Source of the DNA: Actinoalloteichus caeruleus DSM 43889
GTDB taxonomy: Bacteria; Actinomycetota; Actinomycetes; Mycobacteriales; Pseudonocardiaceae
Assembly: GCF_000429185.2 (NCBI RefSeq)
Contig: NZ_AUBJ02000001.1
Span: forward strand, 4,092,001-4,156,000
Direction of reading: 5' to 3'
DNA length: 64,000 nt
The position numbers and the translations under genes were made by a program. Below are positions 50,653 through 60,069 of the stretch, piece by piece. The notes below the pieces were generated by a model, which saw only the letters and a program-made list of their open reading frames with translations, searched no databases and was not told the DNA's origin. The stretch's first letter is position 1. The number at the start of each line of letters is the position of its first letter.

Positions 50653-52851
50653 GTGTTCGCGAGGTGGGGGGTCACGGCGTTCCGTGGCCGGTGGGCGATC
50701 CTGATCACCGTTCTGGTGATCACGGTCGCCGGAGGAGTCTGGGGAACCGGGGTCTTCGGGAAGCTGGGGCAGGGCGGTTACGAGGACCCGAACAGCGAGG
50801 CGGTGCTGGCCAGCGACCTCGCCGAGGAGGCCCTGAACGGGCAGGCCGGCGACGTCATCGTCGTGTACACCGCCCCCGCCGGGTCGGACGTCGACGACCC
50901 CGAGTTCGGGGCCCGGATCACCGACGCCCTGGATGAGCTGCCCCCCGACGCCGTCACCAGCGTCACCAGCTACTGGCAGACCATGGCCCCGCAGCTGCGC
51001 GGCGAGGACGGGCGACGCGCCCTGGCGATCGTCGGCCTGGCCGGCGAGGACGCCAACGCCAAGATGGGCTCCTACGACGAGATCAGGGACCTCCTCGACG
51101 TCGAGGGAGTGCGCGGCGACATCGCGGGCGGCATCCCGATGGAGCACTCCATCGAGGAACGAGCCCAACAGGACCTCATCCGCGCCGAGATCGTCTCCCT
51201 GCCCATCGTGCTGATCCTGCTGCTGGTGGTCTTCGGTGGCGTGGTGGCCGCCGCGCTGCCCGTGCTCGTCGGCGGCCTCGCCGTGTTCGGGTCACTCGGC
51301 CTCCTCCACCTGATCTCGCTGTTCACCAACGTCAACGTCTTCGCGGTCAACGTCGCCAGCCTGCTCGGCCTGGGGCTGGCGATCGACTACGGGCTCTTCG
51401 TCGTCGGCAGGTTCCGGGAGGAGATCGCCGCCGGGCGCTCCACGGCCGACGCGGTGCGCCGCACCATCGGCACCGCCGGCCGGACGGTCGCGTTCTCCGC
51501 CACCCTGCTGGTCATCGCGTTGGCCGGCCTGATGCTCTTCCCGCAGGAGTTCCTCAAGTCCCTCGCCTACGGCGGGATGAGCGCCGTCGGCTTCGCCGCC
51601 GTCGTGTCCCTGACCCTGCTGCCGGCCATGCTCGCCCTGCTCGGGCCGAAGGTCGACGCACTCCCCATGCCCTGGCGCAAGCGCGCCGAACGCCGGCCCA
51701 AGCGCCCGGAGCGCGACGGTTGGGGACGGCTCGCCGACCGCGTGATGCGCCGCCCCACCCTCATCGCGGTGCCGATCGTCGCGGGTCTCGTCCTGCTGGG
51801 TGCCCCGTTCCTGTCCACCCAGTTCGGTCAGCCGGACGAGCGGATCCTGCCCGAGGGCGACGCCGCCAGGGTGGCCGTCGAGACGCTCAAGGAGGACTTC
51901 CCCTTCACCTCCGGTGACGGCATCGAGATCGTCATCCAGGGTGAGGGGGACACCCCGCCGGACGAGGCCGCGATCGGCCAGTTCGTCGCCCAGGTCGACG
52001 AGGTCGGCGGTATCGAGGGCGTACAGCCCTCCGGAGCGGCCCGCGGCGTCGTCGTCCTCACCGCCCAGCCCGTCGGCGACACCTTCGGCGACGAGGCCAA
52101 CCAGGCCGTGCGCGACATCCGCGCCCTCGAACCGCCGGCCGGCTCCACCCTCCTGGTCGGTGGCATGACCGCCCTGAACCTCGACAGCCTCGACGCCGTC
52201 GGTCAACAACTGCCCCTGATGGCGCTGCTCATCGTGGGCGCCACGGTCGTGCTGATGTTCCTGGCCTTCGGCTCGGTGCTGCTGCCGATCAAGGCGGTGC
52301 TGCTCAGCGTCCTCAGCCTTTCGGCCACCTTCGGCGTGCTCACCTGGGTGTTCGTCGACGGCCACGGTGCCGGCCTGCTCGGCGTGACGCCGATGCCGAT
52401 GGAGGCGGGCATCATCGTGCTGATGGCCGCCGTCGTCTTCGGGCTGTCGACGGACTACGAGGTCTTCCTGCTCAGCAGGATGGTCGAGGCCCGCTCCTAC
52501 GGGGCGACCACCGAGGAGGCGGTGCGGACCGGACTGGCCCGCACCGGACGCGTCATCACGGCGGCGGCGCTGCTGCTGATCGTCGTCACGGGCGCCTTCG
52601 CCTTCTCCGGACTCCAGATGATGCGCTTCATCGGCGTCGGGATGATCCTGGCGCTGGCCCTCGACGCGACCATCGTGCGGATGCTGCTCGTCCCAGCCCT
52701 GATGAAGCTGCTGGGCAACGCGGGGTGGTGGGCGCCGGGACCGCTGCGCCGCCTCCAGCAGCGCGTCGGGATCCACGAGGGCGGCGACGAGCCGGAGCCC
52801 TCGCGTGGCGGAGCGGCCGAGCGGCGCGCCGACGGCGGCGGTGCCGCCTAG
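50653..52851 (+). CDS. MMPL family transporter
   Basis: A 732-residue RND-superfamily membrane protein. It starts with a GTG preceded by GGAGGAGA. Two halves each have a first membrane segment, an extracellular domain and a cluster of five or six membrane segments. The first cluster contains NVASLLGLGLAIDYGLFVVG and the second contains VFGLSTDYEVFLLSRMVEAR, both with the conserved acidic residue-Tyr pairs used for proton coupling. MMPL proteins export lipids, antibiotics or siderophores; the substrate here is unknown. Under probable control of the divergent TetR. Confidence 0.95.
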   Translation: MFARWGVTAFRGRWAILITVLVITVAGGVWGTGVFGKLGQGGYEDPNSEAVLASDLAEEALNGQAGDVIVVYTAPAGSDVDDPEFGARITDALDELPPDAVTSVTSYWQTMAPQLRGEDGRRALAIVGLAGEDANAKMGSYDEIRDLLDVEGVRGDIAGGIPMEHSIEERAQQDLIRAEIVSLPIVLILLLVVFGGVVAAALPVLVGGLAVFGSLGLLHLISLFTNVNVFAVNVASLLGLGLAIDYGLFVVGRFREEIAAGRSTADAVRRTIGTAGRTVAFSATLLVIALAGLMLFPQEFLKSLAYGGMSAVGFAAVVSLTLLPAMLALLGPKVDALPMPWRKRAERRPKRPERDGWGRLADRVMRRPTLIAVPIVAGLVLLGAPFLSTQFGQPDERILPEGDAARVAVETLKEDFPFTSGDGIEIVIQGEGDTPPDEAAIGQFVAQVDEVGGIEGVQPSGAARGVVVLTAQPVGDTFGDEANQAVRDIRALEPPAGSTLLVGGMTALNLDSLDAVGQQLPLMALLIVGATVVLMFLAFGSVLLPIKAVLLSVLSLSATFGVLTWVFVDGHGAGLLGVTPMPMEAGIIVLMAAVVFGLSTDYEVFLLSRMVEARSYGATTEEAVRTGLARTGRVITAAALLLIVVTGAFAFSGLQMMRFIGVGMILALALDATIVRMLLVPALMKLLGNAGWWAPGPLRRLQQRVGIHEGGDEPEPSRGGAAERRADGGGAA

Positions 52852-52872
52852 CTCCCGGCCGCCCGCGAGCCA

Positions 52873-52923
52873 CGGAGACGGGCCGGCCCGGCCACCCCCA
52901 GCGGCCGGGCCGGCCCGTCTCCG
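52873..52923 (+). terminator. Strong terminator hairpin after the MMPL gene
   Basis: A perfect 21-bp stem (52873-52893 with 52903-52923) and a nine-base loop, 21 bases after the stop codon. The longest uninterrupted stem in the window. Confidence 0.92.
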
Positions 52924-53189
52924 TCTATTGACGTGCCGGAGCGGCCGTCGGCTCCCGGGAACCCGTGGGAAATCCGCACCGGGTCACGGACCACGGGCCG
53001 CTCCCCCTTCCGACGTCGTCGGGTGGACGTCCGGACCCGGGCCCCGGGATCACCACCGGCGCGGGTGCCCCGGGCCGACCCCGCCAGGAGCGCCGCGTGG
53101 GGACCGTTGGGCTCCAGCCCCCGCCGGCCGGCAGCCGGCCTGTGCCACCATCAGGCGGCAGGTGTCCCGACGAGAGGGGTCGAGTTCTC
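52924..53189. other. Spacer before the lipoprotein gene
   Basis: The rest of the 337-base gap after the MMPL gene. The open frame of the next gene extends into it, but without a signal sequence or homology. GAGAGGGG at 53172-53179 is the likely ribosome binding site for the next gene. No promoter is obvious. Confidence 0.5.
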
Positions 53190-54113
53190 GTGCGACGTAC
53201 GGCGGTGGCGACCGTGGCGGTGGCCTGGGCGGTCACCGGGTGTTCCCCCGAACCCGTGGAACCGGAACCACTGCCGGGTGAGGGGCTGCGCGTCGGCTTC
53301 GTGGCGACCGGCGGGGACACCGCCACCGCGACCGCCCTCGCCGAGGGAGTGCGGACCGCCGCGGCGGACACCGGCGTCGAGGTGGTGACCGCCGACGTGG
53401 GAGCCGAACCCGACCCGGGGCGGCAGGCCGAGGGGTTCGCCGACCTGCTGGCGGAGGGCGTGGACGCGGTCCTGCTCGACCCGCTGGACCCGTCGGTCCT
53501 CGCCCCCGTGCTCGACCGGGCCGCCGAGGAGGACGTCCCGGTGATCACCCTCAACCGATCGCTGGAGACGACCACCGCCGCCGTGCTCCCCGACGTCGAG
53601 CAGGCGGGGCGGGTGGCGGCGCGCGGTGTCCTGGGGACCGGCGTGATCGGCGAGGTCGCCGTGCTCCGCGGCGTGCCGGACACCACGGCCAGCCAGCAGG
53701 TCTTCACCGGTTTCGAGGAGACCCTCGCCGAGCGCGACGAGGTCACCCTGATCGCCGAGCGCGCCGCCGGGTACGACCGGGACCGGGCAGCCGAGCGCAC
53801 CACCGAGCTCCTCGACGCGCATCCCTACCTGGTCGCGATCTTCGCCGAGACCGACGAGATGGCGCTCGGCGCCCTCGACGCGCTCGGGGACCGCGCCGGT
53901 CGGGACGTGCTCGTCCTGGGTTTCGGTGGCGGTGACGAGGCCCGGGCCGCCCTCGCCGAGGGGACGCTGACCGCGACGGTGACCGAACAACCAGGGGAAC
54001 TGGGACGTGCGGGGGTCCGGCACGCCGTCCGCGTCCTCACCGAGGACGAGCCGGCGGAACGGGTCCTGGTGGATCACGTGTTGGTGGACCGGGAGAACGC
54101 CGCCGCCGGCTGA
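53190..54113 (+). CDS. Sugar-binding lipoprotein (RbsB-like fold)
   Basis: A 307-residue protein from the GTG at 53190. A short signal sequence ends in the lipobox AVTGC with C18, so it should be lipidated and membrane-attached outside the cell. The rest has the type I periplasmic-binding/LacI fold: LRVGFVATGGDTATATALAE, then EGVDAVLLDPLDPSVLAPVL, VPVITLNRSLETTTAAVLP and IFAETDEMALGALDALG. Such proteins normally feed an ABC importer; no permease or ATPase gene is near. It could serve a transporter encoded elsewhere or act as a sensor. Confidence 0.88.
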   Translation: MRRTAVATVAVAWAVTGCSPEPVEPEPLPGEGLRVGFVATGGDTATATALAEGVRTAAADTGVEVVTADVGAEPDPGRQAEGFADLLAEGVDAVLLDPLDPSVLAPVLDRAAEEDVPVITLNRSLETTTAAVLPDVEQAGRVAARGVLGTGVIGEVAVLRGVPDTTASQQVFTGFEETLAERDEVTLIAERAAGYDRDRAAERTTELLDAHPYLVAIFAETDEMALGALDALGDRAGRDVLVLGFGGGDEARAALAEGTLTATVTEQPGELGRAGVRHAVRVLTEDEPAERVLVDHVLVDRENAAAG

Positions 54114-54225
54114 GCGCCCCGGGAACCGGCCCTGGCGAGGCGGACGGGGCGTCCGAGGCGGCCATCGGGGAGACCGCGGCGACGCCCTCGGGTGGTCGGT
54201 CGGCTGCCCCGGGTGCGGCCGCCCT

Positions 54226-54813
54226 TCAGCGACGACCGAGGAGCGACCACCTGCGGCCGGGCCGTCCCGCCCGCAGGCTGCTGTGGACCAGTTCGCCCCG
54301 CAGCACGATCCGGCGCCCGAAGGCCGAGGCTGGCGCGAGGTCCCGCAGCCGGACGACGCTGTGCTTCGACGTCACCTCGTCCTGCACGGCGATGCCCTCC
54401 GGAACGGTCAGGACCAGGTGGCTGTGCCGCATCGCCACGGTGATCAGGACCGTCTCCCCCGCGAACTCGGCCTGCGTGAAGTCGAGGCGGACGACGCCGC
54501 CCTGGTTCTCCACGCGGAGCGCCGTCGGTACCCGCCAGTGGCCCTCCCGGACGAGGCTCGAGCCGTGGCTGGAGAGCGTCATCGACTCCGGCTCCTCCGC
54601 GCCGGCCCGCAGGGAGAGGCCGGGGAGGTCGACCAGGAGGGAGTTGAGGTCACCCCGCGTGCGCGCCGTCAGCGCGGAGTCGGTGCGGGTGGTGAACTCG
54701 TCGAGGTCGATCAGGCCAAGCCCGATCGCTTTCTGCAGCAGACCGACGACGTGCTGCCGTTCCGCGTCGGAGACCCGGAGGTATCTCGGTGCGACTGGAT
54801 TCGTTGCCGTCAC
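54226..54813 (-). CDS. DUF1707 domain protein
   Basis: 195 residues from the GTG at 54813. The DUF1707 domain lies at the N-terminus (YLRVSDAERQHVVGLLQKAI, then GLIDLDEFTTRTDSALTART). A beta-rich C-terminal domain follows (VRLDFTQAEFAGETVLITVA and KHSVVRLRDLAPASAFGRRI), similar to cell-wall-active antibiotics response proteins. The function is unknown. The longer open frame (54975) was rejected because TACCCT, a -10-like hexamer, sits seven bases before this GTG, and the family N-terminus fits here. Probably leaderless. Confidence 0.82.
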   Translation of the reverse strand: MTATNPVAPRYLRVSDAERQHVVGLLQKAIGLGLIDLDEFTTRTDSALTARTRGDLNSLLVDLPGLSLRAGAEEPESMTLSSHGSSLVREGHWRVPTALRVENQGGVVRLDFTQAEFAGETVLITVAMRHSHLVLTVPEGIAVQDEVTSKHSVVRLRDLAPASAFGRRIVLRGELVHSSLRAGRPGRRWSLLGRR

Positions 54814-54820
54814 CCTCACC

Positions 54821-54826
54821 AGGGTA
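54821..54826 (-). promoter_or_regulatory. -10-like element of the DUF1707 gene
   Basis: Minus-strand TACCCT, seven bases before the GTG start, the same hexamer and nearly the same spacing as upstream of cca. Confidence 0.42.
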
Positions 54827-55057
54827 GGACACCGCCGGGGCCGGTGTTCTGGTCTTCCGGCGGAAACATGGGCGCTCGAACCCCGCCGCATCGCTCGTCG
54901 TGCCCGCGCTCCCCACCGACCACGAACCCGGGGAGCAGCTGCGCGTCCCGCCGCCAGCCGGCCGCGGTGGTCCACGAGCCCCGGGGACCTCGCCGCCCCG
55001 GAGCCCTTCTCCCCGCTCGTTCCCCGAGGCGTGCCCGTCCCGGAGTCGAGCGCGTGC

Positions 55058-55720
55058 CTAGTCGGGGTCGCGGTCCAGACCGTGCTCGATCGCGTACCTG
55101 GTGAGTTCGACGCGGTTGTGCAGCTGGAGCTTCCGCAACGTCGACTGCACGTGGTTCTCCACCGTCCGGTGCGAGATCACCAGCCGCCGGGCGATCTGCC
55201 GCGCCGTCAGTCCCTTCGCGACCAACCGGAGCACCTCGGTCTCCCGCTCGGTGAGCTGAGGGGCCTCCTGGCCGCTGTCCCCCGAGGCCGCCATCCGCCG
55301 GTACTCCCCCAGTACGAGCCCGGCCAGGCCGGCGGTGAAGACGGCGTCCCCCGCCGCCGTCTGCCGCACCGCCGCGACGAGTTCCTCCACGGAGGCCGAC
55401 TTCACCAGGTAGCCGGACGCCCCGGCCTTCACCGCCTCCAGCACGTCGCTGTGCTCCCCGCTCGCTGAGAGCACCAGCACCCGGGTCTCCGGCAGCGCGG
55501 TCGTGATCTCCCTCGTCGCGTCCACTCCCGAGGAGGAACCCAGGTTCAGGTCCATCAGGACCACCGCCGGCCGGACGGTGCGGGCGATGCGGGCGGCGGC
55601 GTCCGCGTCCGACGCGGTCGCCAGGACCTCGAATCCCCGTTCGGTGAGGTCGCGGGCCACTCCGCCGCGCCAGATGGGGTGGTCGTCGACCACCATCACG
55701 GAAATCGGTGGGTCGGTCAC
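55058..55720 (-). CDS. LuxR-type response regulator (MacR-like)
   Basis: 220 residues from the GTG at 55720, which overlaps the kinase stop (GTGA). The receiver domain has the acidic pair D12/D13 (VMVVDDHPIWRGG), the phosphate acceptor D57 (LMDLNLG) and K107 (YLVKSAS). The C-terminal HTH has LTERETEVLRLVAKGLTARQ and ISHRTVENHVQSTLRKLQL. Phosphorylated by the co-encoded histidine kinase. The longer frame upstream (55771) would overlap the kinase further and lacks support. Targets are unknown. Confidence 0.95.
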   Translation of the reverse strand: MTDPPISVMVVDDHPIWRGGVARDLTERGFEVLATASDADAAARIARTVRPAVVLMDLNLGSSSGVDATREITTALPETRVLVLSASGEHSDVLEAVKAGASGYLVKSASVEELVAAVRQTAAGDAVFTAGLAGLVLGEYRRMAASGDSGQEAPQLTERETEVLRLVAKGLTARQIARRLVISHRTVENHVQSTLRKLQLHNRVELTRYAIEHGLDRDPD

Positions 55721-56877
55721 CTGCTCCTCTCCTTCCCCGCCGGTTGTCGTCTTGGCACCCGCATCTCCCATTCGGTCCCCTCCCCCTCAGCCGTCTCCAG
55801 CGCCAGGCTGCCACCAAGCAGCTCCACGCGACGGCGCATGGAATGTGAAACACCCATCCGGCCCTCCACGGCGGCCGCCCCCAGCCGACCAGGTGGAATG
55901 CCCGGCCCGTCGTCGCGCACGCTGAGCACCACCTCGTCGCCGAGGTCCTCCAGCAACACCCAGGCACGCGCGGTGGGCCCCGCGTGCCGGTTGACGTTCG
56001 CCAGTGCCTCCCTGACCACCGCCAGCAGCTCCGAGGTGTCCGCCGAGGGCAGCACCACGGGCGTGGCCGGCACCGAGACGGCGACCCGGGAGGTGTTCAA
56101 CAGCCGCAGCTCCCTGCCGAGGTCGGTCTCCCCGTCCACCGAGGACTCGGGAGGAGCCGTGGTCACCAGGGCGCGCAGCGCGATCTCCTGTTCCCCCGCC
56201 AGCCGGGCGAGCTCGGCGGCCTCGCCGCCCAGGTCGGCGCCACGGCGCCTGACCCGGGCGAGCACCTGGAGCACGCTGTCGTGCACCATCCGGGCCAGCC
56301 GCTCCCGCTCGGCGGTCGCGGCCTCGGTCCGCAGTGCGCGGCGCAACCGCTCGTCCGACGCGCGGGCCGTGCTCGCCGCGTTGCCCAACACGAAGCCCAC
56401 CCCGACGAGCATGACCGTGTCCCTGGCGATGTCGGTGTCCACATAGCCCCGGATCAGGTAGCTCACCAGCGCGGTCAACGACCCTGCCAGCACACCGCGC
56501 AACGGCCCGCCCTGGACCGCGACCGCGACCACGGCGCCGGAGGCCCAGACCGTGGTCACCGAGGGGGTGGGCACGTCGAGTTGGTCCCTGCTCAGCACGA
56601 ACAGGGACAACAGCACGAGGACGTTCGTCAGCGCCAGGTCCACGTAGGCCGCGGCGCCCCGCCACCGGGGCCCCCGCACGTACGCGTAACCGATGACGCC
56701 GGTCCACAGCACCATCACGACCAGGATCGCGGCCCCCAGGCCCTGGTTCGCGTACCCCTCCCGGTGGACGGCGAAGGCGACGACCGCGTAGGCCAGGGTG
56801 ACGACACGGAGGATCACGGCGGCGATCCACAGCGGTCCGAGCAACCGCGAGTGGCGTTCACCAGTGGAAACAGTCAC
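55717..56877 (-). CDS. MacS-family sensor histidine kinase
   Basis: A 386-residue kinase with about five or six membrane segments in the first 170 residues (LLGPLWIAAVILRVVTLAYA and onward). A HisKA_3-type dimerisation helix with H199 follows (ARMVHDSVLQVLARV), then an HATPase domain with an N-box (REALANVNRHAG) and a G-box (VRDDGPGIPPG). MacRS in streptomycetes has this topology. It is coupled to the response regulator by a four-base overlap. A -10-like TAGGTT lies six bases from the GTG start, suggesting a leaderless mRNA. Confidence 0.9.
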   Translation of the reverse strand: MTVSTGERHSRLLGPLWIAAVILRVVTLAYAVVAFAVHREGYANQGLGAAILVVMVLWTGVIGYAYVRGPRWRGAAAYVDLALTNVLVLLSLFVLSRDQLDVPTPSVTTVWASGAVVAVAVQGGPLRGVLAGSLTALVSYLIRGYVDTDIARDTVMLVGVGFVLGNAASTARASDERLRRALRTEAATAERERLARMVHDSVLQVLARVRRRGADLGGEAAELARLAGEQEIALRALVTTAPPESSVDGETDLGRELRLLNTSRVAVSVPATPVVLPSADTSELLAVVREALANVNRHAGPTARAWVLLEDLGDEVVLSVRDDGPGIPPGRLGAAAVEGRMGVSHSMRRRVELLGGSLALETAEGEGTEWEMRVPRRQPAGKERSR

Positions 56878-57250
56878 CGTCGCAACCTATCCGAGTGAAG
56901 CGGCTCCTGATCCGGGGCGGTGGCACGATCCCTCTCGCGGAGCAGCCGCGCCCCGCCGAGCGGACCAACGGGCGGGCTGCCCACCCGATGCCACCCACTG
57001 GTCACGAACTGATCACGGTGCGCGACGTCGATGCGACGACCGTGCGACGGGTGGCGGTTGGCCTTCTGCCCGCCGCGCGACTGTGCCAGGCTGTTTTTCC
57101 AACCGAGCGGTGTCGGACCGCAGGGGACGGAGGCGTCAGCCACCGCGACGGACATCGTCGGGCGCCAGCTGACCGGGCGCCCACGTCGGTCGCCGACGAC
57201 GAGGGCCGTGCCGTGCGACGCCCGCGACCCTCAGCACGCGGGAGGACTGC
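56878..57250. promoter_or_regulatory. Divergent region between macS-like and GGDEF genes
   Basis: 373 bases. A -10-like TAGGTT for the kinase lies at 56884-56889 (minus). GGGAGG for the GGDEF gene lies at 57239-57244. A small AT-rich patch (TGTTTTTCCAACC) at 57091-57103 may mark a regulatory site. No gene is seen. Confidence 0.45.
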
Positions 57251-58450
57251 TTGCGTCACTGGGAGCTGTGGTCCCTGCGGTGGAGCGCGCTCGCCTACTG
57301 GCTGGTGGTCTGGGCGGTGGCGCTGGCCGTCTGCGTCCTCGCCGTCGCCGCGTCCGGACGGCCGGAACCCGAGGAGCTGCACCGCTTCGGTGCCATCGCG
57401 TTGACCGCCGCCCTGGTCATCGTCTGCACCCGGCTGGTCGGGCGCATCCGGGGCGAGCGGGAGCGCAGCCCGTGGGCCATCCACTGCTGCTACCTCCTCG
57501 CCGGGCTGCTCACGCTACCGCTGAACCTCGTCGTCCTCCTCCTGCTCGGTCCGGCCCTGCACGGAGTCCTCGGCGCGCGTCCAGCCCCGCACCGCTGGGC
57601 CTTCACCACCGCCGCCACCGTGGTGGCCACCTTCCTCGCCCGTGCCTTCGTCGGGTGGCACGACGTCACCGCCAGCCCCAACGACATCGTCCTGGCGGGT
57701 GTCGTCCTCGTGCTCACCCGGGCGCTGCTGGTGGGTGTGGGGTTCTGGCTGCGGGACCCCTCCGCCGGGGTGGTCCCGGTCGCCGGTGACCCGATCGACA
57801 TCGTGCTCGGCGTGGTCGCGGTGTGCCTGGGCGGCCTGATGGGACTCGTCGCCATGTCCCACGGGGCGGCCTACGCGCTGCTGGTCGGCCCGCCGATGGC
57901 CCTGCTGGACCAGGTCGGTCGACTCCCGCACTGGCGGCGGTCCGCGCAGCACGACGCCAAGACCGGTCTGGCCAACGCCGTGCACTGGGACCGGGTGGCC
58001 AGGGACGAACTGGCCCGCGCTCGCCCGAGGAGGACCCCGGTCGCGCTCCTCCTCCTCGACATCGACCACTTCAAGCGGGTCAACGACCAGGTCGGTCACC
58101 TCGCCGGTGACGCCGCGCTCGCCGCCGTCGCGCTGCTCCTGCGCAGCAGCGTTCGCCGTGGGGACGCGGTCGGTCGTTTCGGGGGTGAGGAGTTCGTGGT
58201 GCTCCTCCAGGACGCCGGCTCCCAGGAGGCCAGGGCGGTGGCGGAGGCGCTGCGGGGCGCTGTCGCCGAACTGCGCGTCCCGGTGCCGTGCGCGGACGGC
58301 GAGTGGCGCGACCTGGACGGCATCACCATCAGCATCGGCGTCGCCACCTCGGAACGGTTCGGCTACGACCTGTCCAGCCTGCTGACGGCCGCCGACGCCG
58401 CGCTCCTCTCCGCCAAGGGCGCCGGCCGGAACCTGGTGACGATGGCCTGA
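57251..58450 (+). CDS. Membrane-bound diguanylate cyclase
   Basis: A 399-residue protein with about six membrane segments in the first 225 residues and a GGDEF domain (about 230-398). It makes cyclic di-GMP from two GTP. The active-site motif is GGEEF at 311-315, substrate/metal residues lie in LLLDIDHFKRVNDQVGHLAG, and the inhibitory I-site RRGD (302-305) is five residues before GGEEF, so product feedback is likely. The start is a TTG at 57251, with GGGAGG seven bases upstream. No EAL domain is fused. Cyclic di-GMP controls development in related actinomycetes. Confidence 0.93.
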   Translation: MRHWELWSLRWSALAYWLVVWAVALAVCVLAVAASGRPEPEELHRFGAIALTAALVIVCTRLVGRIRGERERSPWAIHCCYLLAGLLTLPLNLVVLLLLGPALHGVLGARPAPHRWAFTTAATVVATFLARAFVGWHDVTASPNDIVLAGVVLVLTRALLVGVGFWLRDPSAGVVPVAGDPIDIVLGVVAVCLGGLMGLVAMSHGAAYALLVGPPMALLDQVGRLPHWRRSAQHDAKTGLANAVHWDRVARDELARARPRRTPVALLLLDIDHFKRVNDQVGHLAGDAALAAVALLLRSSVRRGDAVGRFGGEEFVVLLQDAGSQEARAVAEALRGAVAELRVPVPCADGEWRDLDGITISIGVATSERFGYDLSSLLTAADAALLSAKGAGRNLVTMA

Positions 58451-58767
58451 GCCGGACCCGATCGGGTGGACGGGCGGACCCCCGCTGGTGCGGGGGTGGC
58501 ATGGGCGGGCCGGCGCGTGGGACGAGGAGGTGACGGTTCACCGCTGCCGGATTCGGCGGGGCGCCGGGGGCCGTCCGACCGCGCACGCTCGAGGCCGGCG
58601 CGCGCACCTCCCGGACCGGCCCCGCGACCCGGCCTCGAACGGAGCCCAGCCTCCTCGGCGGGCGGACCACCCCGCGCCGGGATCGCACCCCGCGACGGGA
58701 TGCCAGCCGACGAGGCGGGTCACGGGTTCCGACGTGGCCGGCGGCACGGCAGGCTGGGCGCCCGGGG
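58451..58767. other. Convergent spacer
   Basis: 317 bases between the convergent GGDEF and AI-2E-type genes. A hairpin ACCCCCGC/GCGGGGGT with loop TGGT (58478-58497) is 27 bases after the GGDEF stop and is a probable terminator. Nothing else is seen. Confidence 0.55.
58478..58497. terminator. Hairpin after the diguanylate cyclase gene
   Basis: An eight-bp stem with loop TGGT, in the convergent gap. Confidence 0.55.
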
Positions 58768-60069
58768 TCAGCTGTCCTTGCTCGCCGGGCCGCCGGACGG
58801 ATCCGAACCGCCCGAGTCCTCCGAGGAGCCGGATCCGCCGGACCCACCAGCAGGACCGGACGACCCGGGACCGGAGGAACTCGGCTTGCCCCGGCGCCGC
58901 ACGTTGGGCAGGACCGATCGTGCCTTCGCCGGGTTCAGCCGGCTCAGCTTGGGCAGGCTGAGCCGGGGCGCCGGCTCGTCCTCGGCCGGCCGGTTCTCGG
59001 CCTGGCGGCGCAGTGACTTGATCCCGGCGTTGAGGACGGCCACCAGCGGGACCGCGAGCAGAGCGCCGGCGATACCCGCCTGCACGACTCCGACGGTGAT
59101 CGCGAGGACGACGGCGAGCGGGTGGAGTCGGACGGCCCGGCCGAGCAGCAGCGGTTGCAGGACGTGACCCTCCAGCTGCTGGACCAGCAGGACGACGCCC
59201 AGGACCAGGAGTGCCGTGACCAGGCCGTTCGCGACCAGGGCGACGAGGACCGCGACCAGACCGGACACCACGGCGCCGACGATGGGCACGAACGCGCCGA
59301 GGAAGACCAGCGCCGCGAGCGGGATCGCCAGCGGTACCTCGAGGACGACCAGGCCGATGCCGATGCCGACGGCGTCGACGATGGCCACCAGCGCGGTGGC
59401 GCGCACGTAGCCCACCAGCGACTGGAAGCCGTGCACACCCGCCAGCCGGACGCGCTCCCGGGTGGCCCCGGAGAACACCCCGGTCAGGTAGGTCCAGATC
59501 CGGGCGCCGTCGTGCAGGAAGAAGATGAGGGTGAAGAGCGCGAGCAGGAGTCCCGTGAGCAGTTCGCCGACGGTGGTGGCCGTGGAGATGGCACCGGAGG
59601 TGATCAGGTCCTGGTTGGACTGGAGCATCGTGGTGAGCTGGCCGAGGAAGTCGTCGATCTGGTCCTGCTGGAGTTGGAGCGGGCCCTCGACCAGCCAGGT
59701 CCGGATGGTCTCGATGCTGTCGACGACCTTGTCCACCAGGTCGGGGAGACCGGTGCTGAAGGCCGTGATCACGAAGGTGAGCACCCCGGCGAGGACCGCG
59801 AGCCCGCTCACCATGACCAGTGCGGTGGATACCCCGCGCGGCACCCCCCAGCGCACGAGCCGGTCGACGGCCGGCGCGAGGAGGGCGGCGAGCAGCAGGG
59901 CGATCGCCACCGGGACGACCACGACGGAGAAGGCGCCGATCAGCCAGGCCACCACCCAGACGGCGGCGGCGACCACCAGGAGACGTCCGCAGACAGCGGC
60001 CGCGACCTGGAGGGGACGTGGGACGGGGGGACCGGGGTCGACGCGCGCTTCCTGTTTCGCCTCACTCAC
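58768..60069 (-). CDS. AI-2E family transporter (UPF0118)
   Basis: A 433-residue membrane protein with the family pattern: an N-terminal membrane pair (VAAAVCGRLLVVAAAVWVVA), a central coiled region (residues ~110-160), then LTGLLLALFTLIFFLHDGAR, LGAFVPIVGAVVSGLVAVLV and a late HPLAVVLAITVGVVQAGIAG. Despite the family name, members are exporters of varied substrates or sodium/proton antiporters; no prediction is possible here. The C-terminal tail (from about 350) is long and polar, ending in a Gly/Ser-rich stretch. A -10-like TACCGT lies seven bases from the GTG start. Confidence 0.92.
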   Translation of the reverse strand: MSEAKQEARVDPGPPVPRPLQVAAAVCGRLLVVAAAVWVVAWLIGAFSVVVVPVAIALLLAALLAPAVDRLVRWGVPRGVSTALVMVSGLAVLAGVLTFVITAFSTGLPDLVDKVVDSIETIRTWLVEGPLQLQQDQIDDFLGQLTTMLQSNQDLITSGAISTATTVGELLTGLLLALFTLIFFLHDGARIWTYLTGVFSGATRERVRLAGVHGFQSLVGYVRATALVAIVDAVGIGIGLVVLEVPLAIPLAALVFLGAFVPIVGAVVSGLVAVLVALVANGLVTALLVLGVVLLVQQLEGHVLQPLLLGRAVRLHPLAVVLAITVGVVQAGIAGALLAVPLVAVLNAGIKSLRRQAENRPAEDEPAPRLSLPKLSRLNPAKARSVLPNVRRRGKPSSSGPGSSGPAGGSGGSGSSEDSGGSDPSGGPASKDS

